A stretch of 63,980 nt of DNA. Origin: Candidatus Schekmanbacteria bacterium (lineage in GTDB: Bacteria; CSSED10-310; JACPHN01). The notes beneath the pieces were generated by a model. The model did no database searches. It was not told the origin of the DNA and was given only the letters and a program-made list of their open reading frames with translations. Position numbers and translations under genes: made by a program. This document shows, piece after piece, positions 25,714 to 34,458 of the stretch. Positions within the stretch are counted from its first letter, which is position 1, and each line of letters opens with the position of its first letter. The stretch spans positions 1 through 63,980 of the forward strand of contig JACPHN010000098.1 of the NCBI GenBank assembly GCA_016188575.1, given 5' to 3'.

Positions 25714-26976
25714 ATGATCCGAGCCGCGCTTGACGACAGCTCCGCACCACTTTTCCGCAAGATGTTGGCGGCACGCCTGGGCTACTGGCCGCCGCGACAC
25801 GTCGTCATCGTTCGCCTCAGCGCTCTCGGCGACGTCGTCCATACGCTGCCACTCGCAGCGACCCTGCGCCGGTATTTCCCGGCGACCCGGCTGAGCTGGG
25901 TCGTCCAGGGATCGCTCGCGCCCCTGCTGACGGACAACCCAGACCTCGATCGCGTGGTGCCGGTTGATCTCCGCACATGGAAATCCGCGCGCGGTCTCTC
26001 CCGCGCCTGGGCCGTTCGCGACGCTTTCCGCCGGGATCGACCCGACCTTGCCCTGGACGCCCAGGGCTTGTTCAAGAGCGCCGCCGTAGCGCGGCTCACG
26101 CGCGCCCGCGTCTGCGTCGGCCTGGCGCGGCAGCTCCGCCGCGAGCCGCTGAGCTCGTGCCTGTCCTCCCTGACCATCTCGCCACCGGCTGCCGAGCTGC
26201 AGATCGTTCGGCCGCGGTTGGCGCCGCTGACAGTGCCCTGTGACGGAGAGGCGGAGGCCCGAGAAGACACGGCATCGGGTGCCTCGACTCGCTACCTCCA
26301 TGGCCTCCACAGTGTCCAGCGCCACCTGGCGCTCGCCTGGGGGCTCGGCGCGTGGCCGCCCATGATTACCTACGCGCTGCCGCGAGACGCCGCCGCCGAA
26401 GCCGCGATCGACACGTTCCTGGGGTCGCTCGCGGGTGCAGAAGCGCGCGTCGGCATCAACGTCGGTGGGGCGTGGCCGACCAAGATTTGGCCGCCTGCCG
26501 CAGTCGCTCGCGTCATCGAGGAGATAGTCGAGCGGCGTCTGGGCGTACCCGTCCTGGTGTGGGGTCCCAAGGAGCGCCCCCTGGTGGACGCGGTGCTCGC
26601 GGGCGTGACGCGAGCGGTCCGGCGCGGCGCCGCCGTCGCGCCGGCGACGAACCTCGCGGAGCTCATCGCTCTGCTGCGGCGTCTCGACGTGCTGATTTCC
26701 GGCGATACGGGCCCGCTGCACCTGGCTGTCGCCGCCGGCACACCCACGGTCGGGCTGTTCGGCCCCACCGCGGCGCGCACCAGTGGCCCGTTCGACGACA
26801 GTTGCCGGACTCCCGGGCGCCGATCTCGGCATCGCACAATTTCCGTGGACCTGCCCTGTGGTCCCTGTTACCGGCGAGACTGCGATCGCTGGATCTGCAT
26901 GCCCGCAATCTCCCCCGAGCTCGTGGTCGCGGAGCTCCGCGCGGCGCTGGACAGATCCGACACCCAGGCGATCTAG
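25714..26976 (+). CDS. GT9 glycosyltransferase, heptosyltransferase I-like
   Basis: 420 residues. N-terminal HVVIVRLSALGDVVHTLPLA and C-terminal SGDTGPLHLAVAAGTPTVGL, FGPTAARTSGPF and CGPCYRRDC follow the WaaC/GT9 pattern; VGINVGGAWPTKIWPPAAVA and LVWGPKERPLVDAVLAG show the complete nucleotide-sugar domain, in contrast to the other GT9 gene. It is longer than typical WaaC (about 320-350) because of an N-terminal extension and an insert near residues 170-200. Last gene of the heptose operon; repeat copy B begins directly after its stop. Confidence 0.87.
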   Translation: MIRAALDDSSAPLFRKMLAARLGYWPPRHVVIVRLSALGDVVHTLPLAATLRRYFPATRLSWVVQGSLAPLLTDNPDLDRVVPVDLRTWKSARGLSRAWAVRDAFRRDRPDLALDAQGLFKSAAVARLTRARVCVGLARQLRREPLSSCLSSLTISPPAAELQIVRPRLAPLTVPCDGEAEAREDTASGASTRYLHGLHSVQRHLALAWGLGAWPPMITYALPRDAAAEAAIDTFLGSLAGAEARVGINVGGAWPTKIWPPAAVARVIEEIVERRLGVPVLVWGPKERPLVDAVLAGVTRAVRRGAAVAPATNLAELIALLRRLDVLISGDTGPLHLAVAAGTPTVGLFGPTAARTSGPFDDSCRTPGRRSRHRTISVDLPCGPCYRRDCDRWICMPAISPELVVAELRAALDRSDTQAI

Positions 26977-27106
26977 ATCCACCGCCGGTTGGACTGGAAG
27001 CTGGGTGGAAAGCTCCTCACGAAGACCCCGCCACCTCACCTGCCCCCGCATACGGAGGGAGGGACGGAGGGGGCGCTGTCGCGTTGCCGCCAAGTCGGCG
27101 GTGGAT
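26977..27106 (+). repeat. MITE-like intergenic repeat, copy B (best preserved)
   Basis: 130 bp bounded by perfect 11-bp inverted repeats ATCCACCGCCG (26977-26987) and CGGCGGTGGAT (27096-27106). Inside are GGAAAGCTCCTCACGAAGACC, CCACCTCACC, and the G-rich GGAGGGAGGGACGGAGGGGG, which could form a G-quadruplex. The left end abuts the stop codon of the GT9 gene. Confidence 0.78.
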
Positions 27107-27167
27107 TCAGGGCTTGAAGTTGCCTGGCGGCTCGCCATACATGTCACGTAGAGAAAGGCGCGTAACT

Positions 27168-28313
27168 ATGTTCGGGATCGTCACTTCCGCGCTCCGGTCA
27201 GACCGCGGCGCGCTGCTGTCCGCCATGCTCCTGTGCCTGGCAGTCGCCGGCGCGGCAGGCAGCGGCTGCCGGGGCAAGCCAGAGAGCCGGCTCATCGGCG
27301 CAATCCTCCCGCTGACGGGTGCGGAGGCGCTGTATGGGGACAGCATTCGCAAGGGAGCTGACCTCGCGCTGATCGAAAAGAACGAGCTTCTCCGGAATAG
27401 CGGCACCCGCTATATCCTGGTTTTCCGCAATTCGCGGGGTAACGCCGCGGACGGCGAAGCCGCCTACGAAAGTCTGAACAAGCTCGGCATTCACGTCCTG
27501 TTGGGGCCGGCAATCAGTGAGGTAGCGCAACAGGTGGCCCGGCTCGTCAATCGCGACCACGGCCTGATGCTGACTCCCGCTGCCACGGCACCCAATCTCA
27601 CGAAGGGCCGCGGTTTTGTATTTCGCAACGCGCCGTCTGACGTATACGAGGCCGTCGCCATGGCGGTTTACTGCCAAAAAAACGAGCTGAAGCGCATCGC
27701 CGTGCTGGCCAGTGACAGCAGCTATGGTCAGGGTTTACGAGAGGAGCTCGTGTCCAAGGCGCTCGAGCTGGGCATCGCCATCGCCGCCGACGTGCGTTTC
27801 CCCGCGGGCACTTCGGACTTTTCCGAGCTACTCGACACGATCACGGCGGCCAAGCCGCTAGCCATCTACGTCCCGGCGTATTACCACGAAATCGCCGCGA
27901 TCTTGCGCCACGCCAAGGCGAAAGGGATCACCGCGCAGTTCCTGGTGCCGGCCAGTTTCGTTGTGCGCGGCGTCATCGCGGCGTCCGGCGCAGACGCAGA
28001 GGGCGTGATCGTCGCGCAACCGGATTACGACCCCGCGTCGCCGGCGGAGCCGCTGCACTCCTTTGTGACCGCCTATCGAAAGCGCTACGGAGAGGATCCC
28101 GACGTGTTTGCTGCGCTGAGCTACGATGCCGTGAACATGCTGGTGGCAACCATGGAGATCAGCGGCGATCGCCCCGACGAGGTGGCGCAGGGGCTGCGCG
28201 TGATGAAGCGCTTCCCCGGGGTGATGGGCGAGACGCAATTCGACGACGCAGGTGACGTCATCAAGGTCCCCAAGCTGAAACGCGTGGTCAATGGACACCT
28301 CGAGCAGATCTGA
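27168..28313 (+). CDS. Branched-chain amino-acid-type ABC substrate-binding protein
   Basis: 381 residues from the ATG at 27168. Hydrophobic signal ending AAGSGC suggests export and possibly lipid attachment, though the lipobox is not canonical. The mature part has the periplasmic-binding type I order: IGAILPLTGAEALYGDSIRK, VLLGPAISEVAQQVARLVN, MLTPAATAPNLT, VFRNAPSD and IAVLASDSSYGQGLREEL. No LivHMGF transport genes follow; instead two repeat-protein genes overlap downstream. It may therefore act as a receptor or sensor rather than a transporter part. Confidence 0.87.
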   Translation: MFGIVTSALRSDRGALLSAMLLCLAVAGAAGSGCRGKPESRLIGAILPLTGAEALYGDSIRKGADLALIEKNELLRNSGTRYILVFRNSRGNAADGEAAYESLNKLGIHVLLGPAISEVAQQVARLVNRDHGLMLTPAATAPNLTKGRGFVFRNAPSDVYEAVAMAVYCQKNELKRIAVLASDSSYGQGLREELVSKALELGIAIAADVRFPAGTSDFSELLDTITAAKPLAIYVPAYYHEIAAILRHAKAKGITAQFLVPASFVVRGVIAASGADAEGVIVAQPDYDPASPAEPLHSFVTAYRKRYGEDPDVFAALSYDAVNMLVATMEISGDRPDEVAQGLRVMKRFPGVMGETQFDDAGDVIKVPKLKRVVNGHLEQI

Positions 28314-29061
28314 TTCCCAAGGATCGCGGCCGGTAGCGCCCGCAGATAGGGGCACGGCGATCCTTGTGGATCCCACGGCAACGCTGCCGGACGTCCTGAG
28401 GCTGGCCCGCTCCCGGGACGCCGGCGGTGAGCTTCTGCGCGCCATTGGCGGGCACCGCCGCTGGGGTCGGGATTTGCTGGTGCGTGAGGCCCTGGTGCGC
28501 AACCCGACCACGCCGCTGGACGTGGCGCTCAGGTTTGTCAGTGAGCTGACGTGGAAGGGCCTTGTGGGCGTGCTTTCGTGTGCGCTCATCCACCCGCAAG
28601 TGCGGCGCCGGGCCATGGACCGGCTGAAGCTGAAGCTCCGCGAGCTCACCTCCGGGGAGCGCACGAGCCTCGCCCGCGAGGCCCCGGCCGACGTCGGCGC
28701 ATTACTCCTCGGCGTCTGCGCGCCCGACCGAGAGCTCGGGGCGGTCCTGGACAATGGCCGCTTGCGCGAAACCGACCTGCTGGCGGCGATTGGGCAGTCG
28801 CTCGCGCCGGAGGCGTTGCGGCAGGTCGCTGCGCACCCGCGTTGGCGCGACCGTTATGTCGTCGTCCGGGCGTTGGCGATGTGCGATCGCGCGCCCGCAG
28901 ATCTCGCCATCCCACTGCTTGACCACCTGCACGTGCAGGATCTAAGAGAAGCCGCCGCCTTCAGCCGCCTTTCGGAAGCGTTGCGCGCCGAAGCGCGGCG
29001 GCTCCTGAGTGAGCGAACCCAAAACCCGTATCATCCCCGAACAGGAACTTCGAGCTCGTGA
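28291..29061 (+). CDS. Helical-repeat protein, uncharacterised (paralogue of the next gene)
   Basis: 256 residues, no signal or membrane segment. It contains two copies of a ~55-residue unit: one around LLVREALVRNPTTPLDVALR with VSELTWKGLVGVL and QVRRRAMDRLK, another around YVVVRALAMCDRAPADLAIP with LLDHLHVQDLREAA and ALRAEARRLLSER. The same unit recurs at the end of the following protein. HEAT/ARM-like alpha-solenoid structure is likely. The start lies 23 nt inside the substrate-binding protein gene, and its end overlaps the next start, so the three genes are coupled. Function unknown. Confidence 0.7.
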   Translation: MDTSSRSDSQGSRPVAPADRGTAILVDPTATLPDVLRLARSRDAGGELLRAIGGHRRWGRDLLVREALVRNPTTPLDVALRFVSELTWKGLVGVLSCALIHPQVRRRAMDRLKLKLRELTSGERTSLAREAPADVGALLLGVCAPDRELGAVLDNGRLRETDLLAAIGQSLAPEALRQVAAHPRWRDRYVVVRALAMCDRAPADLAIPLLDHLHVQDLREAAAFSRLSEALRAEARRLLSERTQNPYHPRTGTSSS

Positions 29062-30308
29062 CGCAAACCGCCGACCTGGCAGGTCAAATTCGGCAGCGAC
29101 TGGCAGCCGGTCAGCTCTCTTCGCACCAAAAGCTGGGCATTGCGCGCGGCATGATTCCGCTCCCGCCGGATCAGCTCGCGACGCTCTTGCTCGACTTGTA
29201 CAAAGATTCCGACGAGGAAGTAAAATCAGCGGCGCTGGAGACGCTGGGCGAAATGCCTGGGTCAATCCTCGAGGCCGTGGTTGCGGCGGCGGAGACTTCC
29301 GGCGGCGTCCTGGACGGATTCGCCCGCCTGTTCGTCGTGCTCGAACGCGCGGATCTCGTGCGCAAAGTAGTCGGCAACCGCAACGCTCCGGAGCACACGT
29401 GGCAGTTCCTCGCCGCGCATGCCCCCCGCGCGGTGCTCGACGAGATGGCGGACAATCAAGACCGGTTGTTCCGCAATCCGATGTTGATTGATCTCATGAT
29501 CCGCAACAGCGCGGCGTCGCCGGCATTGCGCCGGCGCCTCGATCAACTCAAGCTCGAGCTCAGTCAGTGGGGCGACTCGACACCGGGAACGTCGACGCCG
29601 GCAAAGGCGCCGCCAGAGCTGCCGGCGATGGCTCCGAGGCCCGCGGCGGGGAGACCGGCGGCGCCCGGCATCGACGTCGCGCTGCCCGACGACTTGCCGG
29701 ACCTGGAGGACGATCTGAGCGAGCCGGCACCGGTGGAGACGCGAACGCAAACACTTCCCGGAGCGGATGGCGCGGCGGCCGCACCGGAGTCTATTTCCCT
29801 GGATGACGTGCCCAGGGATTTGGAACAGGACGAGGATGGTGGCGCGCCGGCGCTGGACCTCGAGGACATCGAGGACGAAAATCGGCCGCTGGCCTTCCGC
29901 ATTCGGACCATGACCGTGGCCGAGCGCATCGCTCTGGCCCTCAAAGGCGGGCGCGAGGAGCGCGCCATCTTGATCCGCGACAAGGTCAAACAGGTAGCGT
30001 TCACCGTGCTCAAGAACGCCCGCATGACGGACACGGAGGCGGAAACACTCGCCAAGATGCGCAGCCTCGACGTCGACATCCTCCGGGAAATGGCGCGTCA
30101 CCGCGAATGGCTGAAGCGCTACCTCTTTGTCTTCAACCTCGTGCAGAATCCGAAGACGCCGGCCGATGTCAGCCTACCTCTGCTCAACCGACTCTACGAA
30201 CGCGATTTGAAGAACATCCAGCGCAACAAGGACGTGCCCGAGGTAATCCGCAATGCCGCGCGGCGCGCCGCCCAGTTGCGGGCCAAGCGCAAGGACCCCG
30301 GCGAATGA
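29058..30308 (+). CDS. Helical-repeat protein with acidic linker, uncharacterised
   Basis: 416 residues from a GTG overlapping the previous stop. An N-terminal HEAT-like region (about 1-165: LLLDLYKDSDEEVKSAALET, LGEMPGSILEA) is followed by a Pro/Ala- and Asp/Glu-rich linker (about 170-285) and a C-terminal solenoid with REWLKRYLFVFNLVQNPKTP, ADVSLPLLNRLYERDL and VIRNAARRAAQLR. The last unit is homologous by eye to the two units of the preceding protein. No family name recognised. The stop overlaps the start of the prenyltransferase gene (ATGA). Confidence 0.75.
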   Translation: MTQTADLAGQIRQRLAAGQLSSHQKLGIARGMIPLPPDQLATLLLDLYKDSDEEVKSAALETLGEMPGSILEAVVAAAETSGGVLDGFARLFVVLERADLVRKVVGNRNAPEHTWQFLAAHAPRAVLDEMADNQDRLFRNPMLIDLMIRNSAASPALRRRLDQLKLELSQWGDSTPGTSTPAKAPPELPAMAPRPAAGRPAAPGIDVALPDDLPDLEDDLSEPAPVETRTQTLPGADGAAAAPESISLDDVPRDLEQDEDGGAPALDLEDIEDENRPLAFRIRTMTVAERIALALKGGREERAILIRDKVKQVAFTVLKNARMTDTEAETLAKMRSLDVDILREMARHREWLKRYLFVFNLVQNPKTPADVSLPLLNRLYERDLKNIQRNKDVPEVIRNAARRAAQLRAKRKDPGE

Positions 30309-31318
30309 TCCGCGATCTTGGTGAAACCGGCTATCGGACGGCTCTTGACACCGGCGAGACCCGCGAGCACGAAGCCAACGGCACCGATACCGCTGCCCGC
30401 GCCGCGGTGGCGGGTGGCGGCTCCGCGCGGCGCCCGGTCAGGATCGCGGCCGCGATCCTGGAGTCGATGCGCCCCAAGCAGTGGACCAAGAACCTGGTGG
30501 TGCTCGCCCCGCTGGTCTTTTCCCTGAAGCTGGCCGACAGCTCCGCGGGCCTCCGCGCCGCTCTCTGTCTGGCGCTGTTCTGCTGCATTTCCGGCGCCGT
30601 CTACTTGCTCAACGACGTCATTGATCGGGAACGTGACCGGCTTCACCCGCAAAAACGGCACCGTCCCGTGGCTTCCGGCCGGTTGTCGGTAGCAGCCGCG
30701 CTCGGCGCTTCCTTCGTGCTGCTGGCCGGCAGCATGGCCGCGGGCGGGGCCCATAGTGCCGAGCTCGCCGTGGTGCTCGTCGCCTACTACGCGATCAACG
30801 TCGGCTATTCAACGGTGCTCAAGCAGATCGTCATCGTCGATACCCTGTCGATCGCCCTGGGCTTCGTTCTCCGTGCCATCGCCGGTGCCGTGGCAATCGC
30901 GGTCGTCATTTCGCCGTGGTTACTGCTCTGCACGTTCCTGCTCGCCCTCTTCCTCGCGCTGTGCAAGCGCCGCAGCGAGCTCATCGCGCTCGGCGATGCC
31001 GGTCACTCGCGCCGACCGGTGCTCCGAGAGTATACGCCCGAGCTCCTCGATCAGATGGTCTCGATATCCAGCGCCTCCACTTTGCTCGCCTACTGCCTCT
31101 ATACGATCAGCGATAACGCCGTGGAGAAGTTCGGAACCACGAGCCTTTTCTACACCGTCCCCTTTGTGCTCTTTGGTATCTTCCGCTACCTGTATCTCGT
31201 GCACCAGCACAACCGCGGAGACACGCCCGAGCAGGTCCTGCTGGAGGATCTCCCGCTGATCAGCGGCATTGTCGGCTGGTCGGTCGCGGTGCTCGCGATC
31301 CTGTACTTCAAGCTGTGA
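30305..31318 (+). CDS. UbiA-family decaprenyl-phosphate phosphoribosyltransferase-like
   Basis: 337 residues, N-terminal hydrophilic ~45 residues then about eight membrane helices. MRPKQWTKNLVVLAPLVFS, LLNDVIDRERDRLHPQKRHR (NDxxDxxxD) followed by PVASGR, SLALFLALCKRRSEL-like FLALCKRRSELIALG, and REYTPELLDQM are typical of the DPPR synthase branch. That enzyme moves phosphoribose from PRPP to polyprenyl phosphate, first step to decaprenyl-phosphoarabinose. DprE1/DprE2 epimerase genes are not in the window, so the end product is open. Confidence 0.88.
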   Translation: MIRDLGETGYRTALDTGETREHEANGTDTAARAAVAGGGSARRPVRIAAAILESMRPKQWTKNLVVLAPLVFSLKLADSSAGLRAALCLALFCCISGAVYLLNDVIDRERDRLHPQKRHRPVASGRLSVAAALGASFVLLAGSMAAGGAHSAELAVVLVAYYAINVGYSTVLKQIVIVDTLSIALGFVLRAIAGAVAIAVVISPWLLLCTFLLALFLALCKRRSELIALGDAGHSRRPVLREYTPELLDQMVSISSASTLLAYCLYTISDNAVEKFGTTSLFYTVPFVLFGIFRYLYLVHQHNRGDTPEQVLLEDLPLISGIVGWSVAVLAILYFKL

Positions 31319-32606
31319 GCGCCGCCGCGCCGCCGAACAACCGCTCGAGGTGCGCCGTCCACGCCGGCAGCCGCACCGGGTCGGCGGGATACCGCCGGTA
31401 GTGGCGCTCGATCGCCGCGATCCGCGCCAGCGCGGGCAAGAGCCGCCGTGCCAGGCGGCGCTCCCGCAAGGCACCCAGGGCCAGGCGCGCCACCTCGCCG
31501 CCGCCGATCCGCGGTCGGAGCTGCTCGAGCGCCGCCACCGCCGCCGCGGGCAGCAGCAAACCGGCGCGCATCATCGCCGCCAGCTCACCTGCCCCCATCG
31601 TCGCCGAAAACCGCGCGAAAAACGCGGAGCCCGCGAATAGCCCGCCGAACCTCCGTTGCCAGGCGACGTTGTATTGCCATGGGCCACCGGCCCCGCGGCT
31701 CAAGGACTCGGCCGCCATACGCCCTGCCACCAGACCAGCACCGACCCCGGAACCATGAGCTGCAAACACCTGACCGGCGGCGTCGCCCACGTACATGGTG
31801 TTGCCGTCGTCCAGCCGCGCACGCGCTGGACCGATCGGAATCGCTCGCTGGCCGCCAAAGAGCCGTGGCCCGATCCACGCCTGCGCCGCGGTAAATTCCC
31901 GCAGCAATGCGCCGCCACCGGGATTTCCCAGTGCCGGCAGCGACCCCCCGAGCAAGCTGACTTCCTCCCCCTCGACCCGCACTCCCAGCACGGAGAAGCC
32001 ACCGGCTGCGCCGGCGAAGGATACCCCGTGCGCCGGCTCCAGACCTTGCGCGGCGAACCACCGGCACGCGGCCGCAGGATCGGCGATCGCGTGCACCTGC
32101 TGCGCCGCAGCGCACCACGCGGGCCGGATCCGCCCTTCCGCGCGCCGCTGGAACCCGCGCGCCCGCGCGCCGCCAGCATCGATCACGAAGCGGCACCCGA
32201 TCTCGCCGCCACCGGCCTGCACCGCGCCGTCCCGCACCCCCGTCACGCACACCCCGCCGCGCAGCTCGGCTCCCTCCTGCCGCGCCATCGCCTGCAGGCG
32301 GCCCACCAGGAGCCGCATGTCGACATCTACCAGCTCATGTCCGCTGATTGTTACCCGCTCTGGCCCCCATCCCGCGACGATCGTCGCCTGCCGCGGCCGA
32401 CAGCGCAGCTCCACCCCCTCAGGCACCGGGATCGCCGCCGCCGCGAAATACCATTCCGGTACCCCGTTGACCCATCGGGCGCCCGCCTCGCCCAGCTCCC
32501 GCGCCTCCAGGCACAGCACGCCGAGGCCGGCGCGGGCACAGTGATACGCCGCCGCCGCCCCGGCGGAACCCGCCCCGATCACGACGACATCGGCTTTCTC
32601 ACTCAT
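31308..32606 (-). CDS. FAD-dependent oxidoreductase
   Basis: 432 residues from the ATG at 32606 (AGGGG upstream). N-terminal ADVVVIGAGSAGAAAAYHCA binds FAD; CRFVIDAGGARARGFQRRA and MYVGDAAGQVFAAHGSGVGA are the later FAD contacts, giving the GGR/glutamate-synthase-like PHBH fold. The C-terminal ~100 residues are Arg/Ala-rich helices. Its last 11 nt overlap the convergent prenyltransferase gene. It may act on a lipid or aromatic substrate; the sequence gives no more. Confidence 0.8.
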   Translation of the reverse strand: MSEKADVVVIGAGSAGAAAAYHCARAGLGVLCLEARELGEAGARWVNGVPEWYFAAAAIPVPEGVELRCRPRQATIVAGWGPERVTISGHELVDVDMRLLVGRLQAMARQEGAELRGGVCVTGVRDGAVQAGGGEIGCRFVIDAGGARARGFQRRAEGRIRPAWCAAAQQVHAIADPAAACRWFAAQGLEPAHGVSFAGAAGGFSVLGVRVEGEEVSLLGGSLPALGNPGGGALLREFTAAQAWIGPRLFGGQRAIPIGPARARLDDGNTMYVGDAAGQVFAAHGSGVGAGLVAGRMAAESLSRGAGGPWQYNVAWQRRFGGLFAGSAFFARFSATMGAGELAAMMRAGLLLPAAAVAALEQLRPRIGGGEVARLALGALRERRLARRLLPALARIAAIERHYRRYPADPVRLPAWTAHLERLFGGAAALTA

Positions 32607-32625
32607 TGCCCCTGCCTGCTCCCGC

Positions 32626-33483
32626 TCACGTGCGCGGATCCAGCGCGTCCCGCAGCCCGTCGCCGACAAAGTTGAACGCGAGCACCGTCGCGAAAATGAG
32701 CGCCCCTGGGAAAAAAGCGAGCCATGGATACTCCGTAATGTGTGACTGCGCGTTTCTCAGCATATAGCCCCACGACGCGTTCGGCGGCTGGCTTCCGAAC
32801 CCGAGATATGAAAGCGCCGACTCCACAATGATCGCCCTCGCCACGCCGAGCGTCGCCGCCACGATGATCGGCGACGCGGCGTTGGGAAGCAGATGCCGCC
32901 ACACGACTCGCGCCGGCGTCGCCCCGAGCGCCCACGCCGCCTCTACAAACTCCTTCTCGCGCAGCGAAAGAAAGTCGGCCCGCACGAGCCGGCACACATC
33001 GGGCCACGATGACAGGCCGATGACCAGCGTCACCAGGTGCAGGTTCGCGCCAAAGTACGAGGCGAGCAGCAGAAGCACGAAAAAAATCGGAATCGCCAGC
33101 ATGACGTCGACAAGCTTCATCACCAGCCCGTCCACCACACCGCCGGCGGCGCCCGCCAGCGCGCCCAGCAGCACGCCAGCAAGGAGCGCCACCACCGTCG
33201 CCTCGATACCGACCCGCAGCGATACCCGTCCGCCATACAGGCACCGTAGAAACACGTCTTGACCGAGCTCGTTGGTGCCAAACCAATGCCGGGCTCCCGG
33301 TGGTTCGAGCTTCTCGGCGAATCGCAACGCCAAGGTCTCGGCCTCGGGCACGAACAGCGACACCCCCACCGACGCGCACCCGAGCACGACAATGACCACC
33401 AGGCCACCGACGGCTGCCCAGTGCCGCCGAAAGCGCCGCCAGAGCGTGGCGGCCATCCCGGGCCGGGCCGGCGCCGTCATCAC
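32626..33483 (-). CDS. dppC: Peptide-type ABC transporter permease (DppC-like)
   Basis: 285 residues, six membrane helices. The ABC-loop (EAA) motif reads EFVEAAWALGATPARVVWRH followed by LLPNAASPIIV, and LRFAEKLEPPGARHWFGTNE with LGQDVFLRCLYGGR is the DppC/OppC N-terminal signature. Forms the membrane channel with the DppB-like protein, whose stop overlaps its start (ATGA). No DppD/DppF ATPases are encoded in this operon. Confidence 0.93.
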   Translation of the reverse strand: MMTAPARPGMAATLWRRFRRHWAAVGGLVVIVVLGCASVGVSLFVPEAETLALRFAEKLEPPGARHWFGTNELGQDVFLRCLYGGRVSLRVGIEATVVALLAGVLLGALAGAAGGVVDGLVMKLVDVMLAIPIFFVLLLLASYFGANLHLVTLVIGLSSWPDVCRLVRADFLSLREKEFVEAAWALGATPARVVWRHLLPNAASPIIVAATLGVARAIIVESALSYLGFGSQPPNASWGYMLRNAQSHITEYPWLAFFPGALIFATVLAFNFVGDGLRDALDPRT

Positions 33484-34442
33484 CGGTACGCAATCCGCGG
33501 GTCCAGCACGGCGTAGAGCAGATCCGCGGCCAGATTGAAGGTAACGATCAACACCGACGACACGAGCAAGATGGCCTGCACCCGCGGATAGTCGCCCTTG
33601 AGCACGCCGTCGTAAAAGAGGAGCCCCATCCCGGGCCAGCTAAAGATGGTCTCTGTGATGATCGCCCCGGTGAACAGCGTCGGCAACTGCAGCGCCACGA
33701 TGGTAACTACGGGGATCAGCGCGTTGCGCACCCCATGCCGTGCCACCACCGCGGTTTCGCCTAGCCCCTTGGCGCGCGCGGTGCGGATATAGTCCTGAGC
33801 GAGCACACCGAGCAGGCTCGCCCGCATGTATCGGCTCCAGGACGACATGTAGAGCAGGCTCAGCACGCTCGCGGGCATTACGAGGTGGCGGAGGCGCGCG
33901 CTGAAGCTCGCCGCCGTCGCCTCTGTCACCCCTGCGCGTCCACCGGCGGGCAGCCAGCCGAGCTCTACCGAGAAGAGCACCTGCGCCATCAGGCCAATCC
34001 AGAATACCGGCAACGAAATCCCCACGAGCGCGAGAAAGGTCAGCGCGTAATCCAGAGCCTTTCCCGCGCGCACGGCCGACATGACGCCCGCGCTCATCCC
34101 CATCGCGATCGCCAGCAGAAACGCGGCCGACATGAGCTCGAGAGTGGCCGGCAGCCGCCCGATGATCATCGCCGCCACGGGTTCCCCGGTGACGAAAGAG
34201 CGCCCCAGATCGCCCCGCAGCCCGATCCGCACGAGCCAGGCACCATATTGGACCGGCAGCGGCAAGTCGAGACCGAGCGCTTTCTTTTTCAACTCGATGT
34301 CCTCCGCCCGCACGTTCGGCAACCCCTCGAGCCGCGCGAGCGGCCCCCCCGGTGCGAGCCGAACCAACCCGAAGCAAATCGCGCTGATGGCAATCAGGAG
34401 CGGAATCGCTCCCAATGCCTTCCGCAGCACAAAAGCGCCCAC
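33480..34442 (-). CDS. dppB: Peptide-type ABC transporter permease (DppB-like)
   Basis: 320 residues from a GTG. Opening VLRKALGAIPLLIAISAICF, GDLGRSFVTGEPVAAMI, and the EAA loop DYIRTARAKGLGETAVVARH followed by GVRNALIPVVT are typical of DppB. Ends LLYAVLDPRIAYR, as usual in the family. Operon order: binding protein, DppB, DppC. Confidence 0.93.
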   Translation of the reverse strand: MGAFVLRKALGAIPLLIAISAICFGLVRLAPGGPLARLEGLPNVRAEDIELKKKALGLDLPLPVQYGAWLVRIGLRGDLGRSFVTGEPVAAMIIGRLPATLELMSAAFLLAIAMGMSAGVMSAVRAGKALDYALTFLALVGISLPVFWIGLMAQVLFSVELGWLPAGGRAGVTEATAASFSARLRHLVMPASVLSLLYMSSWSRYMRASLLGVLAQDYIRTARAKGLGETAVVARHGVRNALIPVVTIVALQLPTLFTGAIITETIFSWPGMGLLFYDGVLKGDYPRVQAILLVSSVLIVTFNLAADLLYAVLDPRIAYR

Positions 34443-34458
34443 CCTACCTCAGCCTTGC

